Of a stretch of 55,561 bases of DNA, positions 22,890 to 31,271 are shown one piece after another. The first letter of the stretch is position 1. Every line of letters starts with the position of its first letter. The notes beneath the pieces were generated by a model. That model searched no databases, was not told where the DNA came from, and worked only from the letters and a program-made list of their open reading frames with translations. The position numbers and the translations under genes are program-made. The stretch spans positions 1-55,561 of IMG/VR virus record IMGVR_UViG_3300031963_000186, one strand, 5' to 3'. The stretch comes from a virus.

Positions 22890-24382
22890 AAGTCAAAGTA
22901 CCTTCCTGTCCGTGGCATGACAATGTGCAGATTCTGTTTGGCCCGGGTTGCTGCCACGTAAAACACCCTGGACTCGTCATCTTGATTTTCCTGATAACTC
23001 GTGTGAGTCTTTGGACTGATGTCGGTCAATAGCAAGACATTGTCCGCTTCCCCACCCTTACTGCCATGGATCGTGCTGATGTGGATCCTAGATTCGCCAG
23101 ACAAGGATTCCCCTTGCCTAAGAGCCGCTAGGAAGTACTCCTTCTCCTCGTCGCTGATCTTGTCCAAGGCCTGATGCCAGATGGCCCTGGTCTTCAGTCC
23201 GTACTTCTGGACTAGCGTCTCAAGGCTCACGACGTCTTCGGTCAGTTGTTTCAGTTCCTTGTAACCGTGTTCGATCATCCGCTTACTCATGTGACTGTAG
23301 ATGATCTTGGCCATGTCAGCCGTGACCGTCTCGCCTTTACGAAGTCGTTCCCAAGCCCTGATGGCAAACAATGCCTCAGACTTACGAGGAGATACCCCCT
23401 GGCATTCGTAGGAGTAGCCCTCACGATGACATAGGTCAATCAATTCTCTTAGCATGTAGACATTCCTAGCAAGCAAGAGCCATGAACCACTACCCATGTC
23501 GATGTGATCGATGTCATTGTGGTAGTTGATGGTGCCTTGATGGGCTGCCGGATTGAATTGCTTCTCACGCCGCTTACTGACCCGGCTAATGATGCCGCCA
23601 GAAAACTGGTGAACGACTGCCGGGATCCGGTACGACTGGTCAAGGATCCTGACCTTGGCATCAAGTCCAATGAAGTGATCGACGTCAGCCCCTGCCCACC
23701 TGAAGATGGCTTGGTCATCATCACCTGCAATGTAGACTTGCTCGGCGTGCTGCATCATCCGTTCTACCACCTTCCACTGCAGTTGGCTTAAGTCTTGCGC
23801 CTCATCAACTAGCAACGCCTTAAGCTTCGGACAAAAGCCAGAAGTCCGCATCTGGTCTAACATGTCAGTGTAGTCGATCAAGCCCATCTCATTCTTGTAT
23901 TCCATCAGGCTCCTTGCAAAGTGGTCTAGCTCATACCAGCCCACGTCGTCCTCAGAGGCCTCCTCCCACTGTTGCTTCAGGGGTATGCAACGAATCCTAG
24001 CTAACCCTTCGAGGAACTTCAGCTTGTCACCCTTTGCCATGCCTGTCATGGTGCCATCTTCCGCGCTGACCTTACCTGTCATCTCAACGCCGATTAAGTC
24101 TGCCAACTCCTGATAGTGGCTTGACTGCATCACCTGCTGCCGACTAAGTCCCAACTGCCTAAAAGCCAGGCTATGAATTGTCCTGAAGAACGGCATGTCA
24201 TCGATGGAAAAGCCAAACCGTTTCCTTGCCTTGTCACGAGCCTCTGCAGTTGCCTTCTTTGTGAAGCTGATGAAGCCGATCTGATCTGGCTTGACTCCCT
24301 TCTCTAACAAGGACTCCACAATGTTCATCAGCGTTGTCGTCTTGCCTGTACCTGGAGGGCCTAAGATTAATTCAGGCTTCAT
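22886..24382 (-). CDS. UvrD/Rep-like superfamily 1 helicase
   Basis: 498 residues with all SF1 motifs: Walker A GPPGTGKTTT (8 to 17), Ia FISFTKKATAEAR, II LLVDEAQDLSQLQW, III YIAGDDDQAIFRWAGAD, IV LDQSYRIP, V ISTIHGSKGGEADNVLL and VI VFYVAATRAKQNLHIV. Shorter than bacterial UvrD because the 1B/2B insert domains are reduced. Likely replicative or recombination helicase working next to the primase, whose gene overlaps it upstream by 4 bases. Confidence 0.93.
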   Translation of the reverse strand: MKPELILGPPGTGKTTTLMNIVESLLEKGVKPDQIGFISFTKKATAEARDKARKRFGFSIDDMPFFRTIHSLAFRQLGLSRQQVMQSSHYQELADLIGVEMTGKVSAEDGTMTGMAKGDKLKFLEGLARIRCIPLKQQWEEASEDDVGWYELDHFARSLMEYKNEMGLIDYTDMLDQMRTSGFCPKLKALLVDEAQDLSQLQWKVVERMMQHAEQVYIAGDDDQAIFRWAGADVDHFIGLDAKVRILDQSYRIPAVVHQFSGGIISRVSKRREKQFNPAAHQGTINYHNDIDHIDMGSGSWLLLARNVYMLRELIDLCHREGYSYECQGVSPRKSEALFAIRAWERLRKGETVTADMAKIIYSHMSKRMIEHGYKELKQLTEDVVSLETLVQKYGLKTRAIWHQALDKISDEEKEYFLAALRQGESLSGESRIHISTIHGSKGGEADNVLLLTDISPKTHTSYQENQDDESRVFYVAATRAKQNLHIVMPRTGRYFDL

Positions 24383-25902
24383 ATCAAGCTGCCCCCACCA
24401 AAGTCAGGAGTCTGATGACCCTTGTCTTGGAAGGCGAATGCCGGGATTGACCACACCGTGGCCCGCTTACCATTCAGGCGGTATGTATGCGTCTCTCCAC
24501 CGTAGTCTCTGATGGCACTACTGATCTGGTTCAGCTTGAACTCCTTGAACTTCTGCTTGTCAAGGAAGTTCATGAAGTCTGCCAACCTAAACAGATGGCG
24601 GTTCTCATCCTGGTCATGGAATGGTTTACCTAGCAAGATCTCGTCAAGATGCTTGGCTTGTGCCTTACCAGTACAGAACCGCTCTAGCAGCTCAATGAAC
24701 TGACCCTTCGGTGTCGAGTCTTCAGGTGCCTCGATGATGACTACGTCTTGCAGCAAGGCCTGAATCATCTGACTCCACTGTGTCAGGTTCATCTTCTGTG
24801 GCATGTAGTTCATGGTCTCCATGCATCTCTTCTGGAAGCCCGATTGATTTTGCAGGTCTTCGGTAGACAAGGAAAGCCGCATGCCATTGTCCATGTCAAG
24901 AAACCAGATGGGAGGATCCGTGTTGTACTTGCTAAGACTTGAAAGCCTTGGAGCCCCTTGCTGGATACCGACCCCGTACTTTCTCATGCGGCACATACCA
25001 GCGTTGCAGTGCTGGCGGATTGGAGGCCTACTGCACGTGTACTGATAGTCACTGGTCTGCATAGAGTTCATGACCCCCATCACCTCAGACTCTGGCAGCG
25101 GCGGATCCATGACGTCGATGTTCATCTGCATGACCAAGGGCTGCCAATCGTCTGGCCGCATCTTCTTTGCAAGGACACATAGATTGAACAAGCCGTTGTT
25201 GCGGGTACCTTCTGGAAAGCCGGTCTGCGACAGCTTCTCAAGGCATGGGGGAGCATCCTTAAATTGCTTACGTCTAGTCTTTGATTCATTAAACTTCAGC
25301 TTAATGAACTGAGCCCTTGTCATCTTCAAGGGTTCTGCAAAATCTAAAAACTGCTCGGGAGTCATTGGAGCCCCTGACTCGGCAACGCCATACCGGCTTG
25401 TGGACGTGCCTTCAAAGTACGGCATGTTGATCCAGTTACCAACATCTCCTCGTTCTGTCAAGACGGTGTCTTGCTTCGGGAAGATCTCACTGGTTGCATG
25501 CCCCAAGACCGATGCCAACTCGGCTAGCTTACGCTTGACGTCGGCAGCTGGCACGGGTTCTGAGAAGAACATATAGATGTGGGCACCGCCCGACTTGCTG
25601 CGGCAGACGACTACCGGAGCCTTGGCTTTCTTACAGGCTTCAACGGCTTCTTTCAAGTCGTAGTTCTTGTATTCGTCAATGTCAATCGCACCAAAGAGGC
25701 ATGTGTTGTCCTCCCTGATGGGCACAATACCGATTCCCTTGGCTCCTGAGAGATGAGATTCCCACAGTTCCTCGGTGACAGGGGCACGTTTGGTGACGGC
25801 TGTTCCCTGAACCTTTAGACCGGTATTCTTGCCATCAATGTCATAAGTACCATAGGCTCCAGAGTGCCCAGCAAACAAGGCCATGAATCGTTGTGCAAGC
25901 AT
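24379..25902 (-). CDS. TOTE-type archaeo-eukaryotic primase (primase-polymerase)
   Basis: 507 residues from ATG 25902. Catalytic core: GAIDIDEY (Asp74 and Asp76 as DxD), then RSKSGGAHIYMFF with the SGGxH motif (about 104 to 108), and EIFPKQD; together these define the AEP fold of the TOTE conflict-system primase group. A Cys cluster follows (CSRPPIRQHCNAGMC), likely a zinc site, and a C-terminal helical domain. It would make primers for the phage polymerase and may have polymerase activity itself. A longer frame from a TTG at 25956 would include a terminator-like hairpin in its coding part, so the internal ATG is preferred. Confidence 0.85.
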   Translation of the reverse strand: MLAQRFMALFAGHSGAYGTYDIDGKNTGLKVQGTAVTKRAPVTEELWESHLSGAKGIGIVPIREDNTCLFGAIDIDEYKNYDLKEAVEACKKAKAPVVVCRSKSGGAHIYMFFSEPVPAADVKRKLAELASVLGHATSEIFPKQDTVLTERGDVGNWINMPYFEGTSTSRYGVAESGAPMTPEQFLDFAEPLKMTRAQFIKLKFNESKTRRKQFKDAPPCLEKLSQTGFPEGTRNNGLFNLCVLAKKMRPDDWQPLVMQMNIDVMDPPLPESEVMGVMNSMQTSDYQYTCSRPPIRQHCNAGMCRMRKYGVGIQQGAPRLSSLSKYNTDPPIWFLDMDNGMRLSLSTEDLQNQSGFQKRCMETMNYMPQKMNLTQWSQMIQALLQDVVIIEAPEDSTPKGQFIELLERFCTGKAQAKHLDEILLGKPFHDQDENRHLFRLADFMNFLDKQKFKEFKLNQISSAIRDYGGETHTYRLNGKRATVWSIPAFAFQDKGHQTPDFGGGSLI

Positions 25903-25919
25903 AGCTTTCTTTCTTGTAG

Positions 25920-25946
25920 TAGAAAACCGGGGGCCGGAACCCCCGG
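25920..25946 (-). terminator. Hairpin with T-tract ahead of the primase start
   Basis: Minus strand CCGGGGG..CCCCCGG stem of 7 bp with a 6-base loop, followed by TTTTC. It lies directly after the stop of the 25953 gene and before the primase ATG (25902). It looks like an intrinsic terminator or attenuator that lowers expression of the primase and helicases relative to the ssDNA-binding-type protein upstream. Confidence 0.62.
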
Positions 25947-25952
25947 AGGTCG

Positions 25953-26183
25953 TCAACTGCCTCTTGTGGCTGCCTTCAAAGGTTTATTTGTGACGTTATC
26001 AGTCTGAGACTGACCTACCTTTGTGGCAACCTTCTTCACGTACCGCTTAGGACCCTTGCGTTTGATCTTCTTGTGTCCATGAGCAGCCTTCCTCCCAGGG
26101 CCTTTTTTAGTGGCACTGGGACTCTTGCCGTCTGAAGTAGAAGCGCCAGCTCCTAATGTAGGAAACAATTGCCTGATGTCCAT
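25953..26183 (-). CDS. Small basic protein before primase
   Basis: 76 residues behind CTAGGAAACAGT. N-terminal MDIRQLFPTLGAG, then a lysine-rich part (KKGPGRKAAHGHKKIKRKGP followed by KRYVKKVATKV) and a polar end. Looks like a disordered nucleic-acid-binding protein. Unknown family. Confidence 0.62.
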   Translation of the reverse strand: MDIRQLFPTLGAGASTSDGKSPSATKKGPGRKAAHGHKKIKRKGPKRYVKKVATKVGQSQTDNVTNKPLKAATRGS

Positions 26184-26191
26184 ACTGTTTC

Positions 26192-26962
26192 CTAGTAGGG
26201 TACTTCAGCAGAGTCTGATGCAACACCATCAACCGGTGGCTCCGAGACCTTGACTAGACCAGCGGAGACATCTTGGCCAAACTTCTTAGCCGTCTCGTAC
26301 AGACCCTTGTCGTTGATCATCGTCGGATCGTTAATGATCCAGCCAAACCAGCTGTTTGTGTCCTTTGTCTCCATGCCTGTGCCCACATGGTAGCTATGGC
26401 TAAACGGCGGAGGCGTAAACGACTTGTCGCCAATCTTGACTTGCAGACTCATCATCTGGCCCAACCAGCGACGGCTCTTCTTCAGTTGGGTTGAGCTCAT
26501 GGCCATGACAGCCCGCTCATAACCGCCTTCGGTCAAGACAAGCACGTAGTGATACGACGTCGTGACGATCAGGTTGCCGTTAGAAAGAACGTCTTGATTG
26601 CGTTCGTTCTTCTTAGTCTTCTCAAGGATCTTCTCGTCCATGTGTTCCTTGACGAGGCCGCCACCGGCTTCCCGAGGAGTCCACTCAACGTAGCTCTTCT
26701 TGAAGGCACAAGGAATGACACGGAACTCCTTCATCAGCTGCTGCGTCACGGTGTTGATAATCAGGCCTTCCTCAGCGCCCGGTACCTTAGTGGTGCCACG
26801 GAGTTCAGGGGACAGCGCCTGAAGGATCTTCAGGTACGGAATGGCGACGTCATTTGCCGTGACGTTTTCAAAGCCCATACCTGCGTCAGCCATCATGTCG
26901 TCTGCGAAGGCAACTACTGGCAGGTCAGACTGTTTCACAGCCACCTCATTTTTCTTGCTCAT
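26192..26962 (-). CDS. Probable single-stranded DNA-binding / replication protein
   Basis: 256 residues. The N-terminal half carries FENVTANDVAIPYLKILQALSPEL and EEGLIINTVTQQLMKEFRVIPCAFKKSYVEW, a signature of a widespread phage protein next to exonuclease, polymerase or recombination genes. The C-terminus is acidic (SEPPVDGVASDSAEVPY), like many SSBs. Role as an ssDNA-binding or annealing protein is inferred from position and acidic tail. Possibly abundant, since the hairpin at 25920 lies just after the next gene. Confidence 0.68.
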   Translation of the reverse strand: MSKKNEVAVKQSDLPVVAFADDMMADAGMGFENVTANDVAIPYLKILQALSPELRGTTKVPGAEEGLIINTVTQQLMKEFRVIPCAFKKSYVEWTPREAGGGLVKEHMDEKILEKTKKNERNQDVLSNGNLIVTTSYHYVLVLTEGGYERAVMAMSSTQLKKSRRWLGQMMSLQVKIGDKSFTPPPFSHSYHVGTGMETKDTNSWFGWIINDPTMINDKGLYETAKKFGQDVSAGLVKVSEPPVDGVASDSAEVPY

Positions 26963-27525
26963 GCTTTGCTCCTTTTAACTTTAGCGATTTGGCCGATGTA
27001 CACGTTGAAAAGCTCTAGTGGAAATTCGGCACCACTCTCCACTTGCTCCCTGACAAATGCTGTCAAAGTCTGCGGATGCACTCCCATCTTGCCAGAATAA
27101 TCAATGCCCTGCTGTTCTAGCTTGGCCTTAAACTGTTCGGCTTTCTGGTGTTCACCGCGGTTAAATGTGATCGACACCTCGTCTTTTATCAGCGCTACAT
27201 GACCGTGGTCTTCCAACCACCCAAAGCACTCTTCTCGCTTGTCATCACCTATCTTAGCTGAGTAATACGGCTTGACCGTAATTTCACTGCCATCGGTCAA
27301 CGTAAACTTAGCCATTCCAACTTCGGCCATTGCATCTGGCAGTTGCTTTTCTGCAATGTCTCTAAGTTGCTCCTTTAAGATCTTCAGTCGCGTTTCCGCT
27401 TCCTTAATCTCCTCTTCCTTCTCAATCAAGGCTTCGGCTAAACGACTGATCTTTTTAAGACCGTCATTGCTTAGCGTTGATTGACTGTCGGCCAACATGT
27501 CTTCAAGCATTTGCTCTGACTCCAT
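26959..27525 (-). CDS. Coiled-coil protein of the replication module
   Basis: 188 residues. Residues about 20 to 65 form a heptad coil (LKKISRLAEALIEKEEEIKE, then AETRLKILKEQLRDIAEKQL). The rest is alpha/beta: GMAKFTLTDGSEITVKPYYSAKI, LEDHGHVALIKDEVSITF, QGIDYSGKMGVHPQTLTAFVREQVESG, FNVYIGQIAKVKR. This two-part layout recurs in phages beside the ssDNA-binding-type protein, with which it overlaps by 4 bases. Function unknown; a partner of that protein is plausible. Confidence 0.68.
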   Translation of the reverse strand: MESEQMLEDMLADSQSTLSNDGLKKISRLAEALIEKEEEIKEAETRLKILKEQLRDIAEKQLPDAMAEVGMAKFTLTDGSEITVKPYYSAKIGDDKREECFGWLEDHGHVALIKDEVSITFNRGEHQKAEQFKAKLEQQGIDYSGKMGVHPQTLTAFVREQVESGAEFPLELFNVYIGQIAKVKRSKA

Positions 27526-27823
27526 TCAAATCCGCCTCAATGGCGTAGTAACGATGCTCTTGGCGATCCCACTTAAGCATCTTGATCTTGCCGCCGTTAA
27601 AATTGGCAGCAACCGCTACGGACAATCCGATGGCTATTGGATCTCCAATAGCTAACAGAAAATCGCTGTCCGAAAATGAGCGTAGCTTGTCACGCAACGC
27701 CCGAATTGTTGGAGCCGTGGACAGGGTTACCTGGCCAGGCGGTAATAGAGTCCTCAAGTCACCGTACTCAGCAGCAGGCAAGATGTTGAACTTAGGACTT
27801 TCCTGAACGACATAGACAGTCAT
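27503..27823 (-). CDS. Small conserved phage protein
   Basis: 106 residues from ATG 27823, which overlaps the upstream stop as ATGA and follows GGGGAGGTGCA. Opens MTVYVVQESPKFNILPAAEY, followed by GDLRTLLPPG, then SFSDSDFLLAIGDPIAIGLSVAVAANFNGGKIKMLKWDRQ, a Rossmann-like beta-alpha-beta. This 'MTVYVVQE..K.NI..A..YG' type is common in podoviruses; activity unknown. Its end overlaps the following gene by 23 bases. Confidence 0.68.
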   Translation of the reverse strand: MTVYVVQESPKFNILPAAEYGDLRTLLPPGQVTLSTAPTIRALRDKLRSFSDSDFLLAIGDPIAIGLSVAVAANFNGGKIKMLKWDRQEHRYYAIEADLNGVRANA

Positions 27824-28221
27824 TGCACCTCCCCACGATAAATAACTTGCAACTCTGTACAAAACGGTGGCACTGTAAAGATCAGTTGGTTCATGCTGTT
27901 CCACTCAAAAGGCTTCGTGCATTGCCAGATCTCAAACATCTCCATGTTACGTTGGACCTGATACAGCTTCAACACGTTGTCGTTCCTTGCCAACACAAAG
28001 ACACGGCCACCGTTTTCTTGGCGCCTCCGATGCCACAAGGTTTGTTCAGGCCTCAATTCACAACGGCCCTTGTCATCAAGCACCTTCAGCTCAAGCCAGT
28101 ACTCATTAGACTCAAAGCAGCCGTTGACATCAGGGGTTCCTCGTGTCAAGGCGTTCTCAACACGTTCGACATCTCCAAGCAGCTTGTCCTTGACGAGCGC
28201 CCAAAACTGACTCTCTTTCAT
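27820..28221 (-). CDS. PD-(D/E)XK endonuclease (VRR-NUC / resolvase-like)
   Basis: 133 residues from ATG 28221 (ATGA overlap, AGGTGCAACT before it). Catalytic pattern: ENALTRGTPDVNGCFE gives Gly-x-Pro-Asp, and NEYWLELKVL gives Glu-x-Lys about 14 residues on, followed by RPEQTLWHRRRQENGG with the Gln/Arg helix. This is the VRR-NUC or phage Holliday-junction resolvase layout. Likely resolves branched replication products before packaging. It lies directly behind the DNA polymerase gene. Confidence 0.78.
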   Translation of the reverse strand: MKESQFWALVKDKLLGDVERVENALTRGTPDVNGCFESNEYWLELKVLDDKGRCELRPEQTLWHRRRQENGGRVFVLARNDNVLKLYQVQRNMEMFEIWQCTKPFEWNSMNQLIFTVPPFCTELQVIYRGEVQ

Positions 28222-30080
28222 AGTTGCACCTCGACGGCTGTCCCCCAGTTGGCTCCAAGTTCGCAGTCTACTTTCAATGGCACTTCTAAGTCCACGCATG
28301 TCAACATCTCCTGCCGTATCATCCTTGCATGATCAAGGTCCCTAATGCTGAAATCCAATTCATCATGGATGGTCAGATGAGGAACTTCTCCCTTTTTATA
28401 TAAGTTCACCATGGCCCGCTTGATCATGTCTGCTGATGACCCTTGGATCACGGCATTCATGGCCTTATGAACAAAGTACCGCTTCAATGGCAAGCCATAC
28501 TTATCTTCAGCCTGATCTTTCTTTAGCGGTATCAAACCGGCACTGTACTTAGGGGGTCCAAATAACTGGAACCTCCTCCGCCTCCCCAATAACGTCTTGA
28601 CGTAGCCGCGGTTTGTAGCAATTCGCATACACTCCTCACCTAACGCCTTGATGAAGGGCACGTTCTCATGGTACTGCTCGTAGACCTTCTTTGCTTCGGC
28701 AGGTGCCAGTCCAAGTTGGCTTGCTGCCTTAGCTGCCCCCATACCGTAGGCAAGGCCAAGATTTAACGTCTTAGCGTTCTTACGACTGATACCTGCCATG
28801 TCAGCTACCAACTGATGGTAGTCGGTATCTGGGTTGTCGATATACCTGCTTCTTGCAGTATCTGCCCCAGGAAACCCTCGTAGATACGCGTAGTGCACCG
28901 TGACCCGAGGTTCTTGCTGCGAGTAGTCAAAGACACCCCACTGATGGCCATCTTCAGGGATGAAGATTGACCGAATCATTGGAGCCAAGACCGGGTCTCT
29001 AGCAGGGACTTGCTGCATGTTTGGGTTTGCTGACGCAAAACGGCCTGACTTAGTACCCCCACGGTCCCCACGGACTTGCCGCCATTCCGGGTAAATCCGC
29101 CCACCACTTTCCATCTGAATGATCTTGCTGTCGATAAATACTCCACCGGCCCGGTCAAGCTTCCTGGCCTTCGAAATTAAGGAGAAAAATTCATGATCAG
29201 CACTTTCAAGAAACTCAGCCGCAAAACTTGCATTCCCCTTTTCAGTCTTTGGGTAATCCAGCTTCAAAGCATCACAGGCTGCTTGTATATCATCACCAGA
29301 CCAGATGTCTATGGTCCTGTCTGCAACCTTCTTCAGCTTATCCATCAGCTGCTCTTGCTCGTCAAGTAGTTGAGCCTTGATCCTGTGGGCAAGGTCGACA
29401 TCGACCCTCACGCCCTTCTGGCGCATGGCAACTAAGACATCGATGATCTCGCTTTCTAGCATGAACAGGTCCCATAGCTTCTCGTCGTGAAGCAAGACCT
29501 CTTGCTGGGCGAAGATCCGGATCGGCAGATCTGCATCCTTACGGCCGTAAGTTGCAACTTCGCCGGCATGCAGTCGCCAAAGACTTCCCTTGATGTCTGA
29601 TGGCTTGATGCCACGACGGACACCAGCCTCGATCATCTGACTCTCGTCTTTGTGTTCACCAAGATACGACTCGGCTAAGGCGTCTAACTTATAGGTCACA
29701 CGATCTTCATCAAGCAACGGCTCAGCAACCTGAATGTCGTACTTAGGCCCATTTAAGACGACTCCTTCTGTCAGCAGCCATTCCATGTCGTATGGCATGT
29801 TGGCCCCTAGTTTTGGGATGTCGGTCTTCATCTGGTCTTTTAGCCATGCAAAGACATTCTCAGGATTCAAGTTACCGCCGGCCTCATGGCGCACCGGGTA
29901 ATACTCAGCAAAGCCATCGTCAGTGGCCACGGAAACGCCAACGATGTAACCGTCTTTGCGAACACCGCCAGGACCCTTTGTCATCAGGTTGGGATCCCTA
30001 GTCTCGCAATCGACGGCGATCCTCTTGGCCCGACTAAGATCTGGAAAATGTTGCGGGGGCTTGTAGGAGTTCTCGTCCAT
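28218..30080 (-). CDS. DNA polymerase, family A with 3'-5' exonuclease
   Basis: 620 residues from ATG 30080. Exonuclease: AVDCETRDP (DxE), LGANMPYDMEWL, YGRKDAD. Polymerase: motif A GVFDYSQQEPRVTVHYA, motif B RKNAKTLNLGLAYGMG, motif C LTIHDELDFS. A longer frame starts at a TTG (30125) but has no ribosome site, and the exonuclease motif then lies at an unusual depth. The gene overlaps the dCMP deaminase by about 47 bases. The replicative polymerase of the phage; no separate RNA polymerase is seen. Confidence 0.93.
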   Translation of the reverse strand: MDENSYKPPQHFPDLSRAKRIAVDCETRDPNLMTKGPGGVRKDGYIVGVSVATDDGFAEYYPVRHEAGGNLNPENVFAWLKDQMKTDIPKLGANMPYDMEWLLTEGVVLNGPKYDIQVAEPLLDEDRVTYKLDALAESYLGEHKDESQMIEAGVRRGIKPSDIKGSLWRLHAGEVATYGRKDADLPIRIFAQQEVLLHDEKLWDLFMLESEIIDVLVAMRQKGVRVDVDLAHRIKAQLLDEQEQLMDKLKKVADRTIDIWSGDDIQAACDALKLDYPKTEKGNASFAAEFLESADHEFFSLISKARKLDRAGGVFIDSKIIQMESGGRIYPEWRQVRGDRGGTKSGRFASANPNMQQVPARDPVLAPMIRSIFIPEDGHQWGVFDYSQQEPRVTVHYAYLRGFPGADTARSRYIDNPDTDYHQLVADMAGISRKNAKTLNLGLAYGMGAAKAASQLGLAPAEAKKVYEQYHENVPFIKALGEECMRIATNRGYVKTLLGRRRRFQLFGPPKYSAGLIPLKKDQAEDKYGLPLKRYFVHKAMNAVIQGSSADMIKRAMVNLYKKGEVPHLTIHDELDFSIRDLDHARMIRQEMLTCVDLEVPLKVDCELGANWGTAVEVQL

Positions 30081-30483
30081 TTCGTATCCAAAGATCTTTA
30101 GCTTCAGCATGCGGATAGTCTTCAATGTAGATGATCCGCTTGCAGCTAGTGTTAAGTAAGAGTTTTATGCACGTCATGCAAGGCATGGCAGTTACATAGG
30201 CGGTTTCGATTTCGAAGACGTTTCGACATTGGAGTAAGGCATTCTGTTCTGCATGTACCGCTTCGCATCTCTCGAGTCCAGTGCCTGACGGATAAGATGC
30301 GCCGGGGCAAGGAGAATCGATGCAATGATCACTGCCGCTAGGAGTGCCGTTATAGCCAGTAGCGAGCACATGCCCACGACTAGATACAAGTACGCAGCCA
30401 ACAGACCGCCTCGCGCACGTAGCCCGTCGACTGACGAGTTGACCCATTTTCGTAAAATATTCATCTTTGCTCATCCTTTCCAT
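30034..30483 (-). CDS. dCMP deaminase
   Basis: 149 residues. Zinc and catalytic motifs: HAEQNALLQ (His and catalytic Glu) and PCMTCIKLLL (PCxxC). Substrate-side segment SVGCVLVSSRGHVLATGYNGTPSG is typical of dCMP deaminases. Start: ATG 30483 lies eight bases after GAGGAG; an alternative ATG at 30474 overlaps the upstream stop. It converts dCMP to dUMP, feeding thymidylate synthesis or lowering dCTP. Neighbour of a thymidylate-synthase-like enzyme and a dNMP kinase. Confidence 0.9.
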   Translation of the reverse strand: MERMSKDEYFTKMGQLVSRRATCARRSVGCVLVSSRGHVLATGYNGTPSGSDHCIDSPCPGASYPSGTGLERCEAVHAEQNALLQCRNVFEIETAYVTAMPCMTCIKLLLNTSCKRIIYIEDYPHAEAKDLWIRNGRELLQAPATFSRS

Positions 30484-31271
30484 GTTTGCAGCTCCTCTAA
30501 GAAGCCTGTTACCTGCTTGTCGTTTGCCACTGCCCATAGATGCAACACAAGATCGTCATAGCCCACAAACTGATCAAGGTCCACTGGCTTGACGTTTCCT
30601 AAGATCTCGCCTTCAGTACAGTGATAGGCTTGCTCAAAATTTTGCTCGTACAAGTGTTGGCTGGCTGCATAAAAATGTAAGAGTCCGGGCCTCACATTGA
30701 TGCCCTTGTCTCTTAGCAACAGGCACACGCCGTAGGACAACATGCTGAAATTAAACCAGTCGTACGGAACACCTAACCAGGCATCAGAAGATCTCATGTT
30801 CATGAAGCAATACAGCAAGTCATTGCGAATCATGAACTGGCAGCTTATTGTGCAAGGTATATCTTTTGATTGGCGTGGGTTAGGGCGCCAGATAGTGATG
30901 ACTGCTTGACGTGAGTCTCTATCGTCGCATAACGCCTTGACCACATGGCCCAGTTGATCACGTATCGGGGGTCCATAAGCCCCAAAGAATAAGATGCCGT
31001 CATCACTGAAGTTGCTGATGGCCTTGCTGTAAGGCGAGATCGTATTGACACGGTTATCTCCTGACATGATCCAAGCTGCCTCTGCTGCCATGAACCTATA
31101 GCCTAACTTTCGTTCCTTGATGGTGATGACAGGCTGAGTCATGTCAATCAAAGATTTGATGCCAAGCAGTTCCTTTGTCTTCTTACCCCTTGGGCTTGAC
31201 TCCACGCCGACATTCATGACCATGTCGAGCAAGCTGATCCATGCTAGGTTAGTTGAGTTTGAGCGCTGCAT
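30471..31271 (-). CDS. Thymidylate synthase-family enzyme, predicted dCMP (hydroxy)methylase
   Basis: 266 residues from ATG 31271 (AAGGAGCCGTCA before it). The TS fold is clear: active-site Cys in DIPCTISCQF (about residue 140), Arg in DRDSRQAVITIW, AEAAWIMSGDN, FFGAYGPP and SQHLYEQN with the conserved His-x-Tyr. In RSSDAWLGVPYD the last residue aligns with Asn177 of E. coli TS (RSCDVFLGLPFN). Asp there is the known mark of dCMP-specific members such as T4 gp42 dCMP hydroxymethylase. I therefore predict dCMP rather than dUMP as substrate; an ordinary dTMP synthase cannot be excluded without assay. Confidence 0.8.
   Translation of the reverse strand: MQRSNSTNLAWISLLDMVMNVGVESSPRGKKTKELLGIKSLIDMTQPVITIKERKLGYRFMAAEAAWIMSGDNRVNTISPYSKAISNFSDDGILFFGAYGPPIRDQLGHVVKALCDDRDSRQAVITIWRPNPRQSKDIPCTISCQFMIRNDLLYCFMNMRSSDAWLGVPYDWFNFSMLSYGVCLLLRDKGINVRPGLLHFYAASQHLYEQNFEQAYHCTEGEILGNVKPVDLDQFVGYDDLVLHLWAVANDKQVTGFLEELQTWKG

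Noticed and set aside
30192-30464. Hydrophobic minus-strand frame inside the dCMP deaminase gene
   Set aside because: It is an out-of-frame reading of the deaminase, whose HAE and PCxxC motifs are clear; no ribosome site of its own.
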